Shown: piece after piece, positions 39,553 to 50,748 of the stretch
Layout: the number at the start of each line of letters is the position of its first letter
How positions within the stretch are numbered: position 1 is the first letter of the stretch
Source of the DNA: an uncultured Pseudomonadales bacterium
GTDB lineage: Bacteria > Pseudomonadota > Gammaproteobacteria > Pseudomonadales > Cellvibrionaceae
Length of the DNA stretch: 64,000 bases
NCBI GenBank assembly: GCA_947488935.1
Contig: CANLBN010000003.1
Coordinates: 186,001-250,000, forward strand
Reading direction: 5' to 3'
Position numbers and translations under genes: made by a program
Notes under the pieces: generated by a model
The model's input: only the letters and a program-made list of their open reading frames with translations
Told to the model about the DNA's origin: nothing
Database searches by the model: none

Positions 39553-41052
39553 CTAGTCAATATTAGGGGCTGTTTGTTGATGAAAATCTGTTGCTTGTTG
39601 AAATTTATGCGCACTATTCAGTAGTAGCGCTTCACTAAAGTAGTTACCAATTAACTGTAGGCCAACGGGTTTGTTTTGTTGTGTTAACCCACAAGGTATC
39701 GATATTGCGGGTAGGCCTGCCAAGTTCACCGGTAGTGTGTAGATATCTTCCAGGTACATTGATACGGGGTCTTTTGTTTTTTCGCCTAAACCAAAAGCTG
39801 GCGTCGGTGCTGTGGGGCTGGCAATAAGGTCAACATCTTTAAAGACGGTATCGAAGTCTTGCTTAATTAAGCGACGTACCTGCTGTGCTTTGCGATAATA
39901 GGCATCGTAATAACCTGCTGATAGCGCATAAGCACCCACAAGAATACGGCGCTTAACTTCTTCGCCAAAGCCTTCGGCACGTGAGCGCTTGTAGAGATCT
40001 TCGAGATCCGTTGGGTTCTCGCAGCGATAACCATAACGGACGCCATCAAAACGCGATAGGTTGGCCGAGCATTCGGCGGGTGCAATCACATAATAAGCCG
40101 GTACTGCCAATTGTGTATGAGGTAGAGATACCTCTTTAATACTAGCGCCGAGAGTCTCGTAAAAGCTGATGGCCTCCTGTGTGAGTTTGGCGACTTCTGG
40201 ATCTATGCCATCGCTAAAATACTCTTTAGGTATGCCAATGCGCAAACCGTTGAGGGGCTGGTCCAGTGTTGCTGTGTAGTCGGGTTTTGGCTCGTCGATA
40301 CTGGTTGAGTCTTTTTTATCAAAGCTTGCCAATACATTCAGCATAGTAGCGGCATCTTCAGCGTTCTTTGTAATCGGGCCAGCTTGGTCGAGGCTTGAAG
40401 CATAGGCGACCATGCCCCAGCGAGAGACGCGACCATAGGTTGGCTTTAGGCCAGTGACTCCACAAAAGCTCGCCGGTTGGCGAATAGAGCCACCTGTATC
40501 ACTAGCGGTAGCTGCAGGTACTAACTGTGCTGCAACTGCTGCGGCTGAGCCACCCGATGAGCCACCTGGTACGCAGTTTTCACCCCATGGGTTTACCGAT
40601 GGCCCATAAAAGCTGTTTTCATTGGATGAGCCCATTGCAAACTCGTCCATGTTGGTTTTACCGAGTACAACGGCGCCAGCATTAGAACAGTTCTCTACGA
40701 TAGTGGCGTCATAGGGTGGCACAAAGTTATCGAGCATTTTTGACCCGCAGCTTGTGCGAATGCCATTAGTGCAAAATAAATCTTTATGGGCGATGGGTAT
40801 CCCGCACAGTATGCCTGCATTGCCATTAGCTAATTGTTGGTCAGCATAGTTTGCCGCCGCTAAGGCTTGTTCTGAACAGGTGCTAATAAAGCTATTAAAG
40901 CGTGTATCTAGGCGCTCAATACGTTCAATAAAGTGCTGGGTTAATTCAACGCTGGAAAAATCTTTATTGCGAAGGCCTGCGTTGAGCTCAGTAATGCTTA
41001 ATTGATGAAGGCTGCGCTGTTTTATATTATTTGGTGACATATTTGATGGCAT
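39553..41052 (-). CDS. gatA: Asp-tRNA(Asn)/Glu-tRNA(Gln) amidotransferase subunit A
   Basis: A 499-residue amidase that releases ammonia from glutamine for GatB. The Ser-cisSer-Lys triad is visible: Lys in [20 protein letters not shown] near residue 92, and the two serines in [14 protein letters not shown] and [16 protein letters not shown] near 167 and 191. ATG at 41052 is the first in frame; ATG at 41040 is an alternative, and neither has a clear ribosome binding site. It lies between gatC and gatB. Confidence 0.96.
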   Translation of the reverse strand: MPSNMSPNNIKQRSLHQLSITELNAGLRNKDFSSVELTQHFIERIERLDTRFNSFISTCSEQALAAANYADQQLANGNAGILCGIPIAHKDLFCTNGIRTSCGSKMLDNFVPPYDATIVENCSNAGAVVLGKTNMDEFAMGSSNENSFYGPSVNPWGENCVPGGSSGGSAAAVAAQLVPAATASDTGGSIRQPASFCGVTGLKPTYGRVSRWGMVAYASSLDQAGPITKNAEDAATMLNVLASFDKKDSTSIDEPKPDYTATLDQPLNGLRIGIPKEYFSDGIDPEVAKLTQEAISFYETLGASIKEVSLPHTQLAVPAYYVIAPAECSANLSRFDGVRYGYRCENPTDLEDLYKRSRAEGFGEEVKRRILVGAYALSAGYYDAYYRKAQQVRRLIKQDFDTVFKDVDLIASPTAPTPAFGLGEKTKDPVSMYLEDIYTLPVNLAGLPAISIPCGLTQQNKPVGLQLIGNYFSEALLLNSAHKFQQATDFHQQTAPNID

Positions 41053-41172
41053 ACTGTTAAGAGATAGTTTTATAAATTCATTCGCGTTTGTTGCTTATGA
41101 AAAAGTAAGATGCAATGACTAGGCTTTTACCACCTAAAGTTATAGGCCAAGTGCCGGAAGAGGCAGAGGGCG

Positions 41173-41454
41173 CTAGTCGATAACTTTGGGCACTAAAAAT
41201 AGACCTTTATCAGTAGCAGGCGCAATAGCTTGTAGTTCATCACGTTGGTTTTTCTCACTGACAACATCTGCGCGTAGCCTTTGAACTGCATCCATAGGGT
41301 GAGACATAGGTTCAACACCACGGGTATCTACTGCTTGTAATTGATCAACTAAATTGAGAATGCTGCCTATACTTTCTGCGACTTCATCAACCATGTCCGC
41401 TTCGATATTAATACGCGCTAGCTGAGCTAGCTTGGCAATTTCATTGGCTTCCAC
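41173..41454 (-). CDS. gatC: Asp-tRNA(Asn)/Glu-tRNA(Gln) amidotransferase subunit C
   Basis: A 93-residue stabilising subunit of the GatCAB complex. The family core is EANEIAKLAQLARINIEADM at the start, LNLVDQLQAVDTRGVEPMSHP in the middle and KGLFLVPKVID at the end. I chose GTG at 41454, which fits family length and has GGAGAG a few bases upstream; the open frame extends to 41574, but that part is unlike GatC and crosses a likely -10 element (41507-41502). It is the first gene of the reverse gat operon. Confidence 0.92.
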   Translation of the reverse strand: MEANEIAKLAQLARINIEADMVDEVAESIGSILNLVDQLQAVDTRGVEPMSHPMDAVQRLRADVVSEKNQRDELQAIAPATDKGLFLVPKVID

Positions 41455-42868
<1,414 letters not shown>

Positions 42869-42892
42869 ATAGCGTCTTTATCCTTGTTTGCG

Positions 42893-42921
42893 AACAGATA
42901 ATATAGGGCTTATTATCTGTT
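42893..42921 (+). terminator. Terminator-like hairpin between mreB and mreC
   Basis: AACAGATAATA (42893-42903) and TATTATCTGTT (42911-42921) form a perfect 11-bp stem with a 7-base loop, followed by TCT. The short U-run suggests a leaky terminator, which would give more mreB than mreCD mRNA. In E. coli most mre transcripts likewise end after mreB. Confidence 0.6.
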
Positions 42922-42943
42922 TCTAATAACTTCATGCCATCGA

Positions 42944-43774
42944 TTGGGTGTTCCTATTAAACTTTTATTTACAAAAGGCCCTTCCTATTTCTCTCGAGTG
43001 GTTCTACTTGTCATTATTACCATCGCTTTATTGGTTGTTGGTCGCTATACCCAGTGGCTAGACCCTGTCCGTAGTAAGCTAGATGTACTAGCGGTTCCTT
43101 TCTATTGGGCGAGTGATATTCCAGAGAGAGTCTCGCTATGGCTTGATGACCGATTATTATCTCGCCAAGAGATACAAGCCGAAAATAAGCTGCTGCGTAA
43201 CCAAATTCGAGTACAAGAGTCGCGCTTGCAGCAAATGGCCTCTCTTGTTGCCGAGAATTTGCGTTTAAGGCAGTTGATGAATTCGTCGGAGATCGTTCAA
43301 GATAGAGTACTTGTCGCTGAATTAATCGGTGTTTCTCCTGATCCTTTAGTCCATAAAGTGATTGTTGATAAGGGCAGTAATGACGGTATTTATGTTGGGC
43401 AGCCTTTATTAGATGCATTTGGTCTAATGGGACAAGTGGTTTCTGTGACGCCTTATACAGCGCAAGCACTATTAATTACTGATAATTCTCATGCCATTCC
43501 TGTGCAGATTACTCGCAATAATGTACGCACAGTTGCTGAGGGGGTCGGTGATCTATATGAGCTACGTCTTCGTTATGTGTCTTCAACAATGGATATTAAA
43601 GAAGGTGACATCCTAGTGAGTTCCGGCTTAGGGGGACGTTTTCCTGTCGGTTACCCTGTAGCGCAGATAGAAAAGATTACTTTTGATCCGGGAGAGGCGT
43701 TTGCGACGGTTATTGCAAAACCAGCAGCTCGATTGGATCGCAGTCGACATGTGCTATTAGTGTTTAGTGAATAG
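42944..43774 (+). CDS. mreC: Rod-shape-determining protein MreC
   Basis: A 276-residue bitopic protein. KGPSYFSRVVLLVIITIALLVV (split motif, residues about 11-32) gives the N-terminal arm and membrane helix. A coiled coil follows at about 70-105, and the periplasmic beta-barrel domain contains VIVDKGSNDGIYVGQPLLD and SSGLGGRFPVGYPVAQI. It connects MreB to wall synthases. The start is TTG at 42944; no ATG or GTG in frame fits the conserved N-terminus. Confidence 0.95.
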   Translation: MGVPIKLLFTKGPSYFSRVVLLVIITIALLVVGRYTQWLDPVRSKLDVLAVPFYWASDIPERVSLWLDDRLLSRQEIQAENKLLRNQIRVQESRLQQMASLVAENLRLRQLMNSSEIVQDRVLVAELIGVSPDPLVHKVIVDKGSNDGIYVGQPLLDAFGLMGQVVSVTPYTAQALLITDNSHAIPVQITRNNVRTVAEGVGDLYELRLRYVSSTMDIKEGDILVSSGLGGRFPVGYPVAQIEKITFDPGEAFATVIAKPAARLDRSRHVLLVFSE

Positions 43775-43811
43775 TGTGTAAAAGGGTTAACTTAACAGTA
43801 GGTTCGGGTAT

Positions 43812-44300
43812 TTGAGAGTCCTCATTGCTATTAGTTTTTGTCTTGGTTTCTTGTTGATGGTGATTCCCATTGACTTTGAATGGCGTGGGTTGCGCCCTGA
43901 ATTTGTTGTGTTGCTTGTTATTTATTGGGCAATGGTAGCACCGCAATATTTTGGTTTGCTATCTGCTTGGCTTGTTGGTCTATTGCATGATTTAATTGAG
44001 TTTTCTCCGCTAGGGGTTAATGCAATTGGCATGATGATTGTCGCTTATTTAGCGCATATGTTTTATCCACGTATTCGACACTATGTTTTTTGGCATCAAT
44101 CGTTGTGGATCTTTACATTTATTACAGTATTTTCTATTTATTCAAATTGGGTTTCAGGTCTGGTTAGCCAGCGAGAGAGTGATTTTTTCTTTCTATTTAC
44201 AGCGCTTATGAGCGCACTATTATGGCCTGTGCTTGTCTTAATGTTGAAGAGTATTCAGATCCGTTTTAGATTAAGCCAAACGATCCATAATAACTACTAA
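43812..44300 (+). CDS. mreD: Rod-shape-determining protein MreD
   Basis: A 162-residue protein with five or six membrane helices, the typical form of MreD, which regulates MreC/PBP2 in the elongasome. Family features are FEWRGLRPEFVVLLVIYWAM near residue 22 and GLLHDLIEFSPLGVNAIGMM near 56. Start is TTG at 43812, like mreC. maf and rng, which commonly follow mreD in related genomes, are absent; a possible leader ORF and yhdP come next. Confidence 0.93.
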   Translation: MRVLIAISFCLGFLLMVIPIDFEWRGLRPEFVVLLVIYWAMVAPQYFGLLSAWLVGLLHDLIEFSPLGVNAIGMMIVAYLAHMFYPRIRHYVFWHQSLWIFTFITVFSIYSNWVSGLVSQRESDFFFLFTALMSALLWPVLVLMLKSIQIRFRLSQTIHNNY

Positions 44301-44400
44301 TGTGATTGGGTCATGTAGTGACTACTAGCCGTTCTTAATCCAGTCTTTGCGATTAGACATAGTTATTGTAAGTCGCTAAAAGGCAAGCTAGAAGGAGAGA

Positions 44401-44481
44401 ATGTTTAAGGCTTATCAGAAGTTTCTAAGTATTGATCTTTCTCTATGTCAGCCAACAACAGTAAGTAGCAGAAGTTATTAA
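44401..44481 (+). CDS. Possible 26-residue leader ORF before yhdP
   Basis: An ATG at 44401 is preceded by AGAAGGAGAGA, the best ribosome binding site in this gap. It opens 26 codons (MFKAYQKFLSIDLSLCQPTT then VSSRSY) ending in TAA two bases before the yhdP ATG at 44484. The yhdP start itself has no good ribosome binding site, so translation may be coupled. I know no homologue; it could also be chance. Confidence 0.35.
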   Translation: MFKAYQKFLSIDLSLCQPTTVSSRSY

Positions 44482-44483
44482 AA

Positions 44484-47400
44484 ATGAGCGATCAAAAAAG
44501 AAAACCGGTTCGATCCTTGTTTAAATACTGTTGGTATTGTCTGGCCATACTTATCATTTTAGCGGCTATTATTATTCAGACAGCTCGATGGTTATCTCCA
44601 TCGATTCATCAATTCAAAGACTCTATCGAACGCTTCGCAAGCGAGCAACTCAATTCCAATGTCACCATCGGTCAGATATCGGCTGAATGGGTGGGTCTGA
44701 CGCCTAAAATAAGTATTCAAGACTTATCGGTTAGACATCATGCCGAGTTTATAGCGAGCCAATCCTCTAATCGTAATAGAAATTTTCTAAATATTAAGTT
44801 TGTTAGTTTAGAAGTGGATATTCTAAAAAGTATATTTTATCGAGCTCCGGTATGGAGAAATGTCGAAGCCAATGGGCTTTCGACTCAGTTAGTACAAAAT
44901 CAACTGGGTGCTTGGTCTTTGGGTGATTTTGCGTCTAAAAATAATACAAAAGTGAGTAATTGGCGTTACCGTAGCCCAAGCTCATTATTTTTAACTGCTC
45001 AACATGTCGATCTAAACGATGCAAATCTTACGCTTTTATTTAGTGATAAGCGTGAGCTTACAACGAATGTTCCATCCATTGTTCTTAAAAATAATGGACA
45101 TTTTCATAGGCTCGAAGCTAGCGCATCTGTGTCTAAAGAGTCATCTTTTCAATTAATTGTAGAAGGTGTGGGTGACCCTTCTATCCCTGAGCAGTTTTTT
45201 GCAAAAGCGTATTTGAAGATAGAGGAGTTTGCTGAAGAGACGCTAGTACAAGCATTTAGTCAGTTAACGGGAGTTGATTTAGAGCAAGAATGGATCCAAT
45301 CGTCGAACGCAGATCTAGAGTTATGGTTTGACTTTGCATCGACGAATAGATTTTTAATGAATGGCCATTTAGCTTTAAAAAATGTCGAGTCCGTTATTGA
45401 CGAATTAAAGTCTGAGACGGGTAATGAGTGGAGCGCCGATCTTGTTGGCAATTATCGGCCTTCAACTGGCTTTAGTATTGGTGTGCGTAATGCGGTTATT
45501 GATGAAGCGTTTAGCGTGCCTCCATTTCTTGTGAACTTAAGTAACAAAAACGAGCTAGATATTGGCATTGAATCAATCGATGTGGGGCTTTTAAATCAAT
45601 GGGTAGTTGATCGCTTGTTTCGTTTGTCATTCTTTAATACTGATCAATTCCCTCTGGCCAAAATTAAAGAAGTTCTTTCGTCATTAGAGCCTCAAGGTAA
45701 GTTTTATGATCTGTCCATCAATATTAATTTACTTGATCTAGAGAATACAAAAATATCTGCCGTTGTCGATCAATTGAGCACTAAGCCATGGAAAAATGTT
45801 CCTGCTTTTTCCAGCGTGAGTGGTTATGTAAAAAGTCAGATTAATAATGGTTTTGTTGTTATTGATACAAAGCAGTTCTCTCTTTTTCCAGGTGCTATTT
45901 ATGATCAGCCAATAGTCGCAAGTACTGCGACAGGTGTTGTTGGTTGGGAAATCGATTATAAGAAAAAGGACGTTGACGTCTTTGGTTATGATTTGTCGTT
46001 ACAGAATGGTTACGGTGATGCTAAAGGTAATTTTTTATTAAATCTTAATTGGCGCAAGGAGCCGGAGAAAAATAACTTAACTCTACAGTTAGGGTTAAAA
46101 AACTCTAAAGCACAGTTTCATCAACAGTTAGTGCCAAGGTCTTTGCCAAAGGATTTATTATCTTGGATGGATAGTGCAATAAAAGCGGGAGACTTAAGTA
46201 GCACGGGTGTTTTTTATCATGGTGGCTTTGCTAAAGATTCTAATCGCAGTGTACAAGCTTTTGTTAATGTCGATCAGGGACGGTTAAATTTTGATTCTAA
46301 TTGGCCTGAGGCGAAGGGCATCAGTACAGATTTATTAATTGATAATACGAGAGTGTTTGCCTTGGTGAACAGTGTGAGTGCTTATAATGATGAAAATTTT
46401 AGTGGTGAAATACACTGGAACGCAGCATCTGATAATAAGTTACTTATCGATATTGGGGGTGTCGCTTCAACAGGTTCAGTATTGACCTATGTTAGAAATT
46501 CACTGTTGAAAGAGAATTTAGGAGATCTCACCGATCAAGTATCTAGCAGTGATGGTAATGTTGAAGTTGCGACTAAGTTAGATATTTTCTTCGATGACTC
46601 TGCTATTAATACAGCGTTGTCAACACAGGCAGTTGATCTACGGTTCATCAATAATACGCTAAGACTCGACGAGCAAAACTTATCATTTAACGCGATAAAA
46701 GGCTCTCTAAATTATTCGAGCGAAACAGGCTTTTCCTCAAAGGATTTACAGGCGAATTTTTTAGGGCAACCTACCGCCATAAAGGTATATGAAGATAATC
46801 AATTGCCTAATACATTATTAGTTTCTGCTAAAGGCAGAGCCACTGTAGATTCAATTAATCGTTGGTTGGATCAGCCGTTGCTAAATTATTGGCAAGGACG
46901 GTTAAGCTACAAGGTGGATGTTCATTTTCCTCTAAATGATAAGGCGAAGACCTTGCCTCTTTTATCGGTTAGTTCTGATTTAGTCGGTGTTAGTAGTGAC
47001 TTGCCAAAGCCATTTAAAAAGGTAGCCAGTGATAAAATGACACTGGATTTCAAATTCCCCCTTGTTGAAGAGACTCCTGTTTTTGAGCTAACGATGGGTT
47101 CTTATTTCACGACTAAGTTTTCTTTTGGAGACAACACTAAAAAAAATCAAAAGCTGGCTGGTTTTTTTGGCTTTAGTGATACGGTTGTCCCTGATAATGT
47201 AGAGTTACCTCAGTCGGGTATTAAGTTGCTTGGTGAATTTAAAGCGCTTCAGTTTGATGAGTGGATACCAGTGTTTGAATCATTGTCAAATAGTGATCTC
47301 TTTAGCAACTCATCGAGCCAATCAATTTCCGATGCTAGTTTATTTCTATCTGTAGATAATTTGCGACTTGGTGATCAAATATTAGAGAATATTATTTTTT

Positions 47401-48512
47401 CAGGTGAGAGAGAAAATAATGGATGGCGTGTTATTGCCGACAATACAGATGTGTTAGGTAGTTTAGTTGTTAGTGACGATAGTCAACAACCATTATTAAT
47501 GGAATTTGATTATTTGAATTGGCCACCCAACTACCGCAAAAACACGACTAAGGTTAGTGTTGACCAAGGAGATAAAAATAGTGACCCCTTGAATGCTTTG
47601 GACCCCTCTTCGTTTCCTAAAATGTCTATCAATATTAATCGCTTAAATGTGTTTGGTAACCCCTTAGGGAATTGGTCTTTCGATGTGTTACCCGATGAGA
47701 AAGGTGTTGATTTTCGTAATATTTATGCCAGTGTATCTGGTTTTGATTTGAGAGGTATAACTGATACTGATGGTGGTTTTTTACGATGGAATACGCGCTC
47801 CAAGCAAGTGCCGCTATCGACTTCAATTTACGGTAGAGTTGTCGGTAAAAACCCTAAAGCATTGTTTGAGCAGTGGGGTTTACCCGTTGTATTGGAGAGC
47901 GATAAAACAGAGGTTGATTTTAATTTATCCTGGCCTGGTTCACCATTAGCCGTTGAGCTTGAAAGTTTAAATGGCTCTATGACGCATCACTATGAAGATG
48001 GAATATTTAGTCAGGAAAATATTGATGACACCAGTGGCGTATTACGAATTTTTGGCCTGCTTAATTTTGATTCTTGGGCACGCCGTGTACGCTTAGATTT
48101 CTCCGATGTGTACAAAAAAGGTATTATCTTCGATAGTCTTGATGGGAAATTGACTTTTGAACGTGGACTAATGACGTTAACTGAGCCATTAACGATGAAG
48201 GGCCCTTCTAGCCAAATGACATTATCTGGGGTCGTTGATTACCCCCGACAAACTGTTGATGCAAATCTTGAGGCATCGCTACCCATTGGCGGCAATTTAA
48301 CATTGATTACTGCGCTGGCGGCAGGCCTTCCTGTGGCTGCAGGTGTTTATATTGTCAGTAAGATATTTAAAAAGCAGCTCAATCGAGTCTCTAGTATTAA
48401 CTATACTATTTCTGGAGACCTTAATAACCCTGATGTTAATGTTGAGCAAACGAAGACCGAGCAAGAAGTGATTTCAGCACCAAATAATGTTTACGAAAAT
48501 GATGGTTCATAA
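44484..48512 (+). CDS. yhdP: YhdP family AsmA-like phospholipid transport protein
   Basis: A very large protein of 1342 residues with one N-terminal membrane helix (about 17-36) and a long beta-rich periplasmic part made of AsmA/DUF3971-type repeats. The family tail is visible as LTEPLTMKGPSSQMTLSGVVDYPRQ and the final LPIGGNLTLITALAAGLPVAAGVYIVSKI, shortened here to its pieces. In E. coli YhdP, TamB and YdbH bridge the envelope and carry phospholipids to the outer membrane. It follows mreBCD without rng between them, and converges on darP. Confidence 0.9.
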   Translation: MSDQKRKPVRSLFKYCWYCLAILIILAAIIIQTARWLSPSIHQFKDSIERFASEQLNSNVTIGQISAEWVGLTPKISIQDLSVRHHAEFIASQSSNRNRNFLNIKFVSLEVDILKSIFYRAPVWRNVEANGLSTQLVQNQLGAWSLGDFASKNNTKVSNWRYRSPSSLFLTAQHVDLNDANLTLLFSDKRELTTNVPSIVLKNNGHFHRLEASASVSKESSFQLIVEGVGDPSIPEQFFAKAYLKIEEFAEETLVQAFSQLTGVDLEQEWIQSSNADLELWFDFASTNRFLMNGHLALKNVESVIDELKSETGNEWSADLVGNYRPSTGFSIGVRNAVIDEAFSVPPFLVNLSNKNELDIGIESIDVGLLNQWVVDRLFRLSFFNTDQFPLAKIKEVLSSLEPQGKFYDLSININLLDLENTKISAVVDQLSTKPWKNVPAFSSVSGYVKSQINNGFVVIDTKQFSLFPGAIYDQPIVASTATGVVGWEIDYKKKDVDVFGYDLSLQNGYGDAKGNFLLNLNWRKEPEKNNLTLQLGLKNSKAQFHQQLVPRSLPKDLLSWMDSAIKAGDLSSTGVFYHGGFAKDSNRSVQAFVNVDQGRLNFDSNWPEAKGISTDLLIDNTRVFALVNSVSAYNDENFSGEIHWNAASDNKLLIDIGGVASTGSVLTYVRNSLLKENLGDLTDQVSSSDGNVEVATKLDIFFDDSAINTALSTQAVDLRFINNTLRLDEQNLSFNAIKGSLNYSSETGFSSKDLQANFLGQPTAIKVYEDNQLPNTLLVSAKGRATVDSINRWLDQPLLNYWQGRLSYKVDVHFPLNDKAKTLPLLSVSSDLVGVSSDLPKPFKKVASDKMTLDFKFPLVEETPVFELTMGSYFTTKFSFGDNTKKNQKLAGFFGFSDTVVPDNVELPQSGIKLLGEFKALQFDEWIPVFESLSNSDLFSNSSSQSISDASLFLSVDNLRLGDQILENIIFSGERENNGWRVIADNTDVLGSLVVSDDSQQPLLMEFDYLNWPPNYRKNTTKVSVDQGDKNSDPLNALDPSSFPKMSININRLNVFGNPLGNWSFDVLPDEKGVDFRNIYASVSGFDLRGITDTDGGFLRWNTRSKQVPLSTSIYGRVVGKNPKALFEQWGLPVVLESDKTEVDFNLSWPGSPLAVELESLNGSMTHHYEDGIFSQENIDDTSGVLRIFGLLNFDSWARRVRLDFSDVYKKGIIFDSLDGKLTFERGLMTLTEPLTMKGPSSQMTLSGVVDYPRQTVDANLEASLPIGGNLTLITALAAGLPVAAGVYIVSKIFKKQLNRVSSINYTISGDLNNPDVNVEQTKTEQEVISAPNNVYENDGS

Positions 48513-48524
48513 GCTCCCTAGATA

Positions 48525-49058
48525 TTATTTTTTAAGCACCGTTTGAATCTCACCAAATAGACGCTGTTGATACTTGTTCGATGTGTTGTTCTGCGTATTT
48601 TTTTCTTTTTTTGCACTACGAATTAATTGACCGAGTAATTGCACGTTTGCGTCGGGGTAATCTGTAATAAATTCTGATAATGCCTCTTTGCCATTACCGA
48701 TAAGCTTGTCTGACCATTGCTGGGTTGAACTAATTGACTGTTGCTGTTTTCTGTCGTCGCGTTGTTTTTCATCGAGCGCTTTACTTATTTCGTCCAAATT
48801 TTCTGAACGCAATATTTTTGCAATCCTTTGTATTTGCCGGCGTCTGCTATTACTGGAGGGCAATTTTTTCCCAAGCTCTATTTCTCGAAAAACAATATCG
48901 CTTAACGGTAGCTGTGCTATTTTTTTAGGAGGGGTATTTAATAGCCTCTCTGCAATGTCTTGTAATTCAAACATTGCCTTTTTTATCGATGTTTTACTGG
49001 GTGCTAAGTCCTCGGGACTTTTGTCGTCACCCGAAGGATGCTTTTCATGGTCTGTCAT
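48525..49058 (-). CDS. darP: Ribosome biogenesis factor DarP (YjgA, DUF615)
   Basis: A 177-residue, charged, helical protein of the DUF615 family. Family features are KSPEDLAPSKTSIKKAMFEL at the start, LSDIVFREIELGKKLPSSNSRRRQIQRIAKILR near 65-97, and LLGQLIRSAKKEK near the end. In E. coli YjgA/DarP associates with the 50S subunit late in assembly. It is the last gene of the long reverse-strand run and converges on yhdP with 12 bases between stops. In relatives it usually lies beside pmbA; that gene is not here. Confidence 0.93.
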   Translation of the reverse strand: MTDHEKHPSGDDKSPEDLAPSKTSIKKAMFELQDIAERLLNTPPKKIAQLPLSDIVFREIELGKKLPSSNSRRRQIQRIAKILRSENLDEISKALDEKQRDDRKQQQSISSTQQWSDKLIGNGKEALSEFITDYPDANVQLLGQLIRSAKKEKNTQNNTSNKYQQRLFGEIQTVLKK

Positions 49059-49099
49059 TTGAAATCCAAGAGTATTTCTATTTTATAGATGATATGTTA

Positions 49100-50467
49100 C
49101 TAACGATAGAAAAGTGTAGCTAATCCTAAAAAGGACATAAAGCCGACAACATCCGTCACGGTTGTGAGTGCTACGCCGCCTGCGAGTGCAGGGTCGATAC
49201 CCATACGCTTTAGTAATGAAGGCAAAAGTGTACCGCCAATGGCTGCAACGAGTAAGTTAATAATAGTGGCAACGGCAATAATAATAGCTATTTTTATATC
49301 GTTGAACCACCAAGCGGTTAATAGCGCTAGGGTCAAAGCCCATAAAAGGCCGTTGATTAAGCCAGAGGATATTTCTCTAAGTAGTAGCCAGTTTTTATTT
49401 GTTGGGCCTATTTTTCCTAATGCCATACCGCGTACAACCACGGTGAGTGTTTGACTTCCTGCAACGCCTCCCATGCTAGCTACAATGGGCATTAATATCG
49501 CAAGTGCGACAACTTTTTCGATAGTCTCTTCAAAAATATTAATAACTGAGGACGCTAAAATCGCTGTCAGTAAATTAATGCCTAGCCAGATAGCGCGCCT
49601 AGGTGTTGTTTTAATAACCGGTGCAAAGGTGTCTTCGTCTTCGCCAAGACCGGACATTCCCATTAAAGAGTGCTCGGCATCTTCAATAATGACATCGACG
49701 ACATCATCAATGGTTATGCGCCCTACAACTTGGTCTTGCTCGTTTATAACAGGTGCTGAGACCCAGTCATTTTGTTCAAATAATTGCGCTACTTTACCGT
49801 CATCCATGTCGACGGGGACCGCTTCTACATCAGTGCGCATAATTTCACGAACACTAATATTAGGGTCTGTAGTGAGTAGCTTACTCATCGATAAGGTACC
49901 TAAATAAACATTATCGCTATTGACGACAATGAGTTGGTCCGTCGATGGTGGAATTTCTTCATGGCGACGCAGATAGCGCAATACAACGTCTAAGGTAAAG
50001 CGTGGGCGGATGGTGATAACATCCGTATCCATGAGGCCACCGGCCGTATCTTCCTCGTAGGAAAGAATAGTTTCCAGTCGCGCCCGGTTTTGAGCGCTCA
50101 TAGCCGCTAGTGCTTGCTGCATTACTTGATCGGGAAGGTGCTGCAAAATGTCAGCGGCATCATCTACATCAAGCTCTTCTGTTAGTTCGGCAACTTGATG
50201 GCTATCCATTCTTTCGACAAATTGTGCAGCGACTTCTTCAGGAAGTTCTTGCAAAATGTCAGCATGGTCTTCTTGTTCAATAAGACTCCAAAGGTAGCGT
50301 CTTGTTTTTGGCGGTGAAGAATTGATAAGGTTTGCGATTTCTACAGACGTCAAACCGCTAAGCATACGCTTTGCTATGCGTAACTCGCCGTTACTTTCTT
50401 GAATCTCAGATATCTTTGAAAGATTTATCTGTGTTTTATCAAGCTCTTCGTTATTACTTGCTTGCAT
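49100..50467 (-). CDS. mgtE: Magnesium transporter MgtE
   Basis: A 455-residue Mg channel/transporter. The cytoplasmic N domain (about residues 30-135, LQELPEEVAAQFVERMD) is followed by two CBS domains (about 140-265, beginning around EEDTAGGLMDTDVITIRP) that sense Mg, then five membrane helices with the conserved GGVAGSQTLTVVVRGMALG and DPALAGGVALTTVTDVVGF. It lies 11 bases downstream of the NPr gene, an arrangement seen in Pseudomonas-like bacteria. Confidence 0.96.
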   Translation of the reverse strand: MQASNNEELDKTQINLSKISEIQESNGELRIAKRMLSGLTSVEIANLINSSPPKTRRYLWSLIEQEDHADILQELPEEVAAQFVERMDSHQVAELTEELDVDDAADILQHLPDQVMQQALAAMSAQNRARLETILSYEEDTAGGLMDTDVITIRPRFTLDVVLRYLRRHEEIPPSTDQLIVVNSDNVYLGTLSMSKLLTTDPNISVREIMRTDVEAVPVDMDDGKVAQLFEQNDWVSAPVINEQDQVVGRITIDDVVDVIIEDAEHSLMGMSGLGEDEDTFAPVIKTTPRRAIWLGINLLTAILASSVINIFEETIEKVVALAILMPIVASMGGVAGSQTLTVVVRGMALGKIGPTNKNWLLLREISSGLINGLLWALTLALLTAWWFNDIKIAIIIAVATIINLLVAAIGGTLLPSLLKRMGIDPALAGGVALTTVTDVVGFMSFLGLATLFYR

Positions 50468-50478
50468 ATAACGCTCTT

Positions 50479-50748
50479 TTATTCTTCTTCGTCGAAATAA
50501 TTATTAATTAATACACATATTTTTTCCAGTGCAGAGATCTCGTCTGTGCCTGTGCATTCGATAATTATTTCAGTTCCTTTTGCCGCTGCTAAAAGCATAA
50601 GGGCCATCACGCTTTTTCCATCGACGCTTTTATTGTTTGCCTTAACAACTATATTACAATCGTATTCATTAGCGAGTGTAGCTAGCTTAGCCGCAGCTCT
50701 GGCATGTAAGCCGAGCTTGTTAATAATAATAAGTTGCTTGCGTATCAT
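50479..50748 (-). CDS. npr: Nitrogen-PTS phosphocarrier NPr (HPr family)
   Basis: An 89-residue HPr-like protein with phospho-acceptor H15 in NKLGLHARAAAKLA and the second conserved patch KSVDGKSVMALMLLAA near residue 40. It passes phosphate from EI-Ntr to PtsN. The ATG at 50748 overlaps the rapZ TGA in an ATGA junction, so translation is coupled; an upstream in-frame extension to 50772 would lie inside rapZ and is not needed. Confidence 0.95.
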   Translation of the reverse strand: MIRKQLIIINKLGLHARAAAKLATLANEYDCNIVVKANNKSVDGKSVMALMLLAAAKGTEIIIECTGTDEISALEKICVLINNYFDEEE

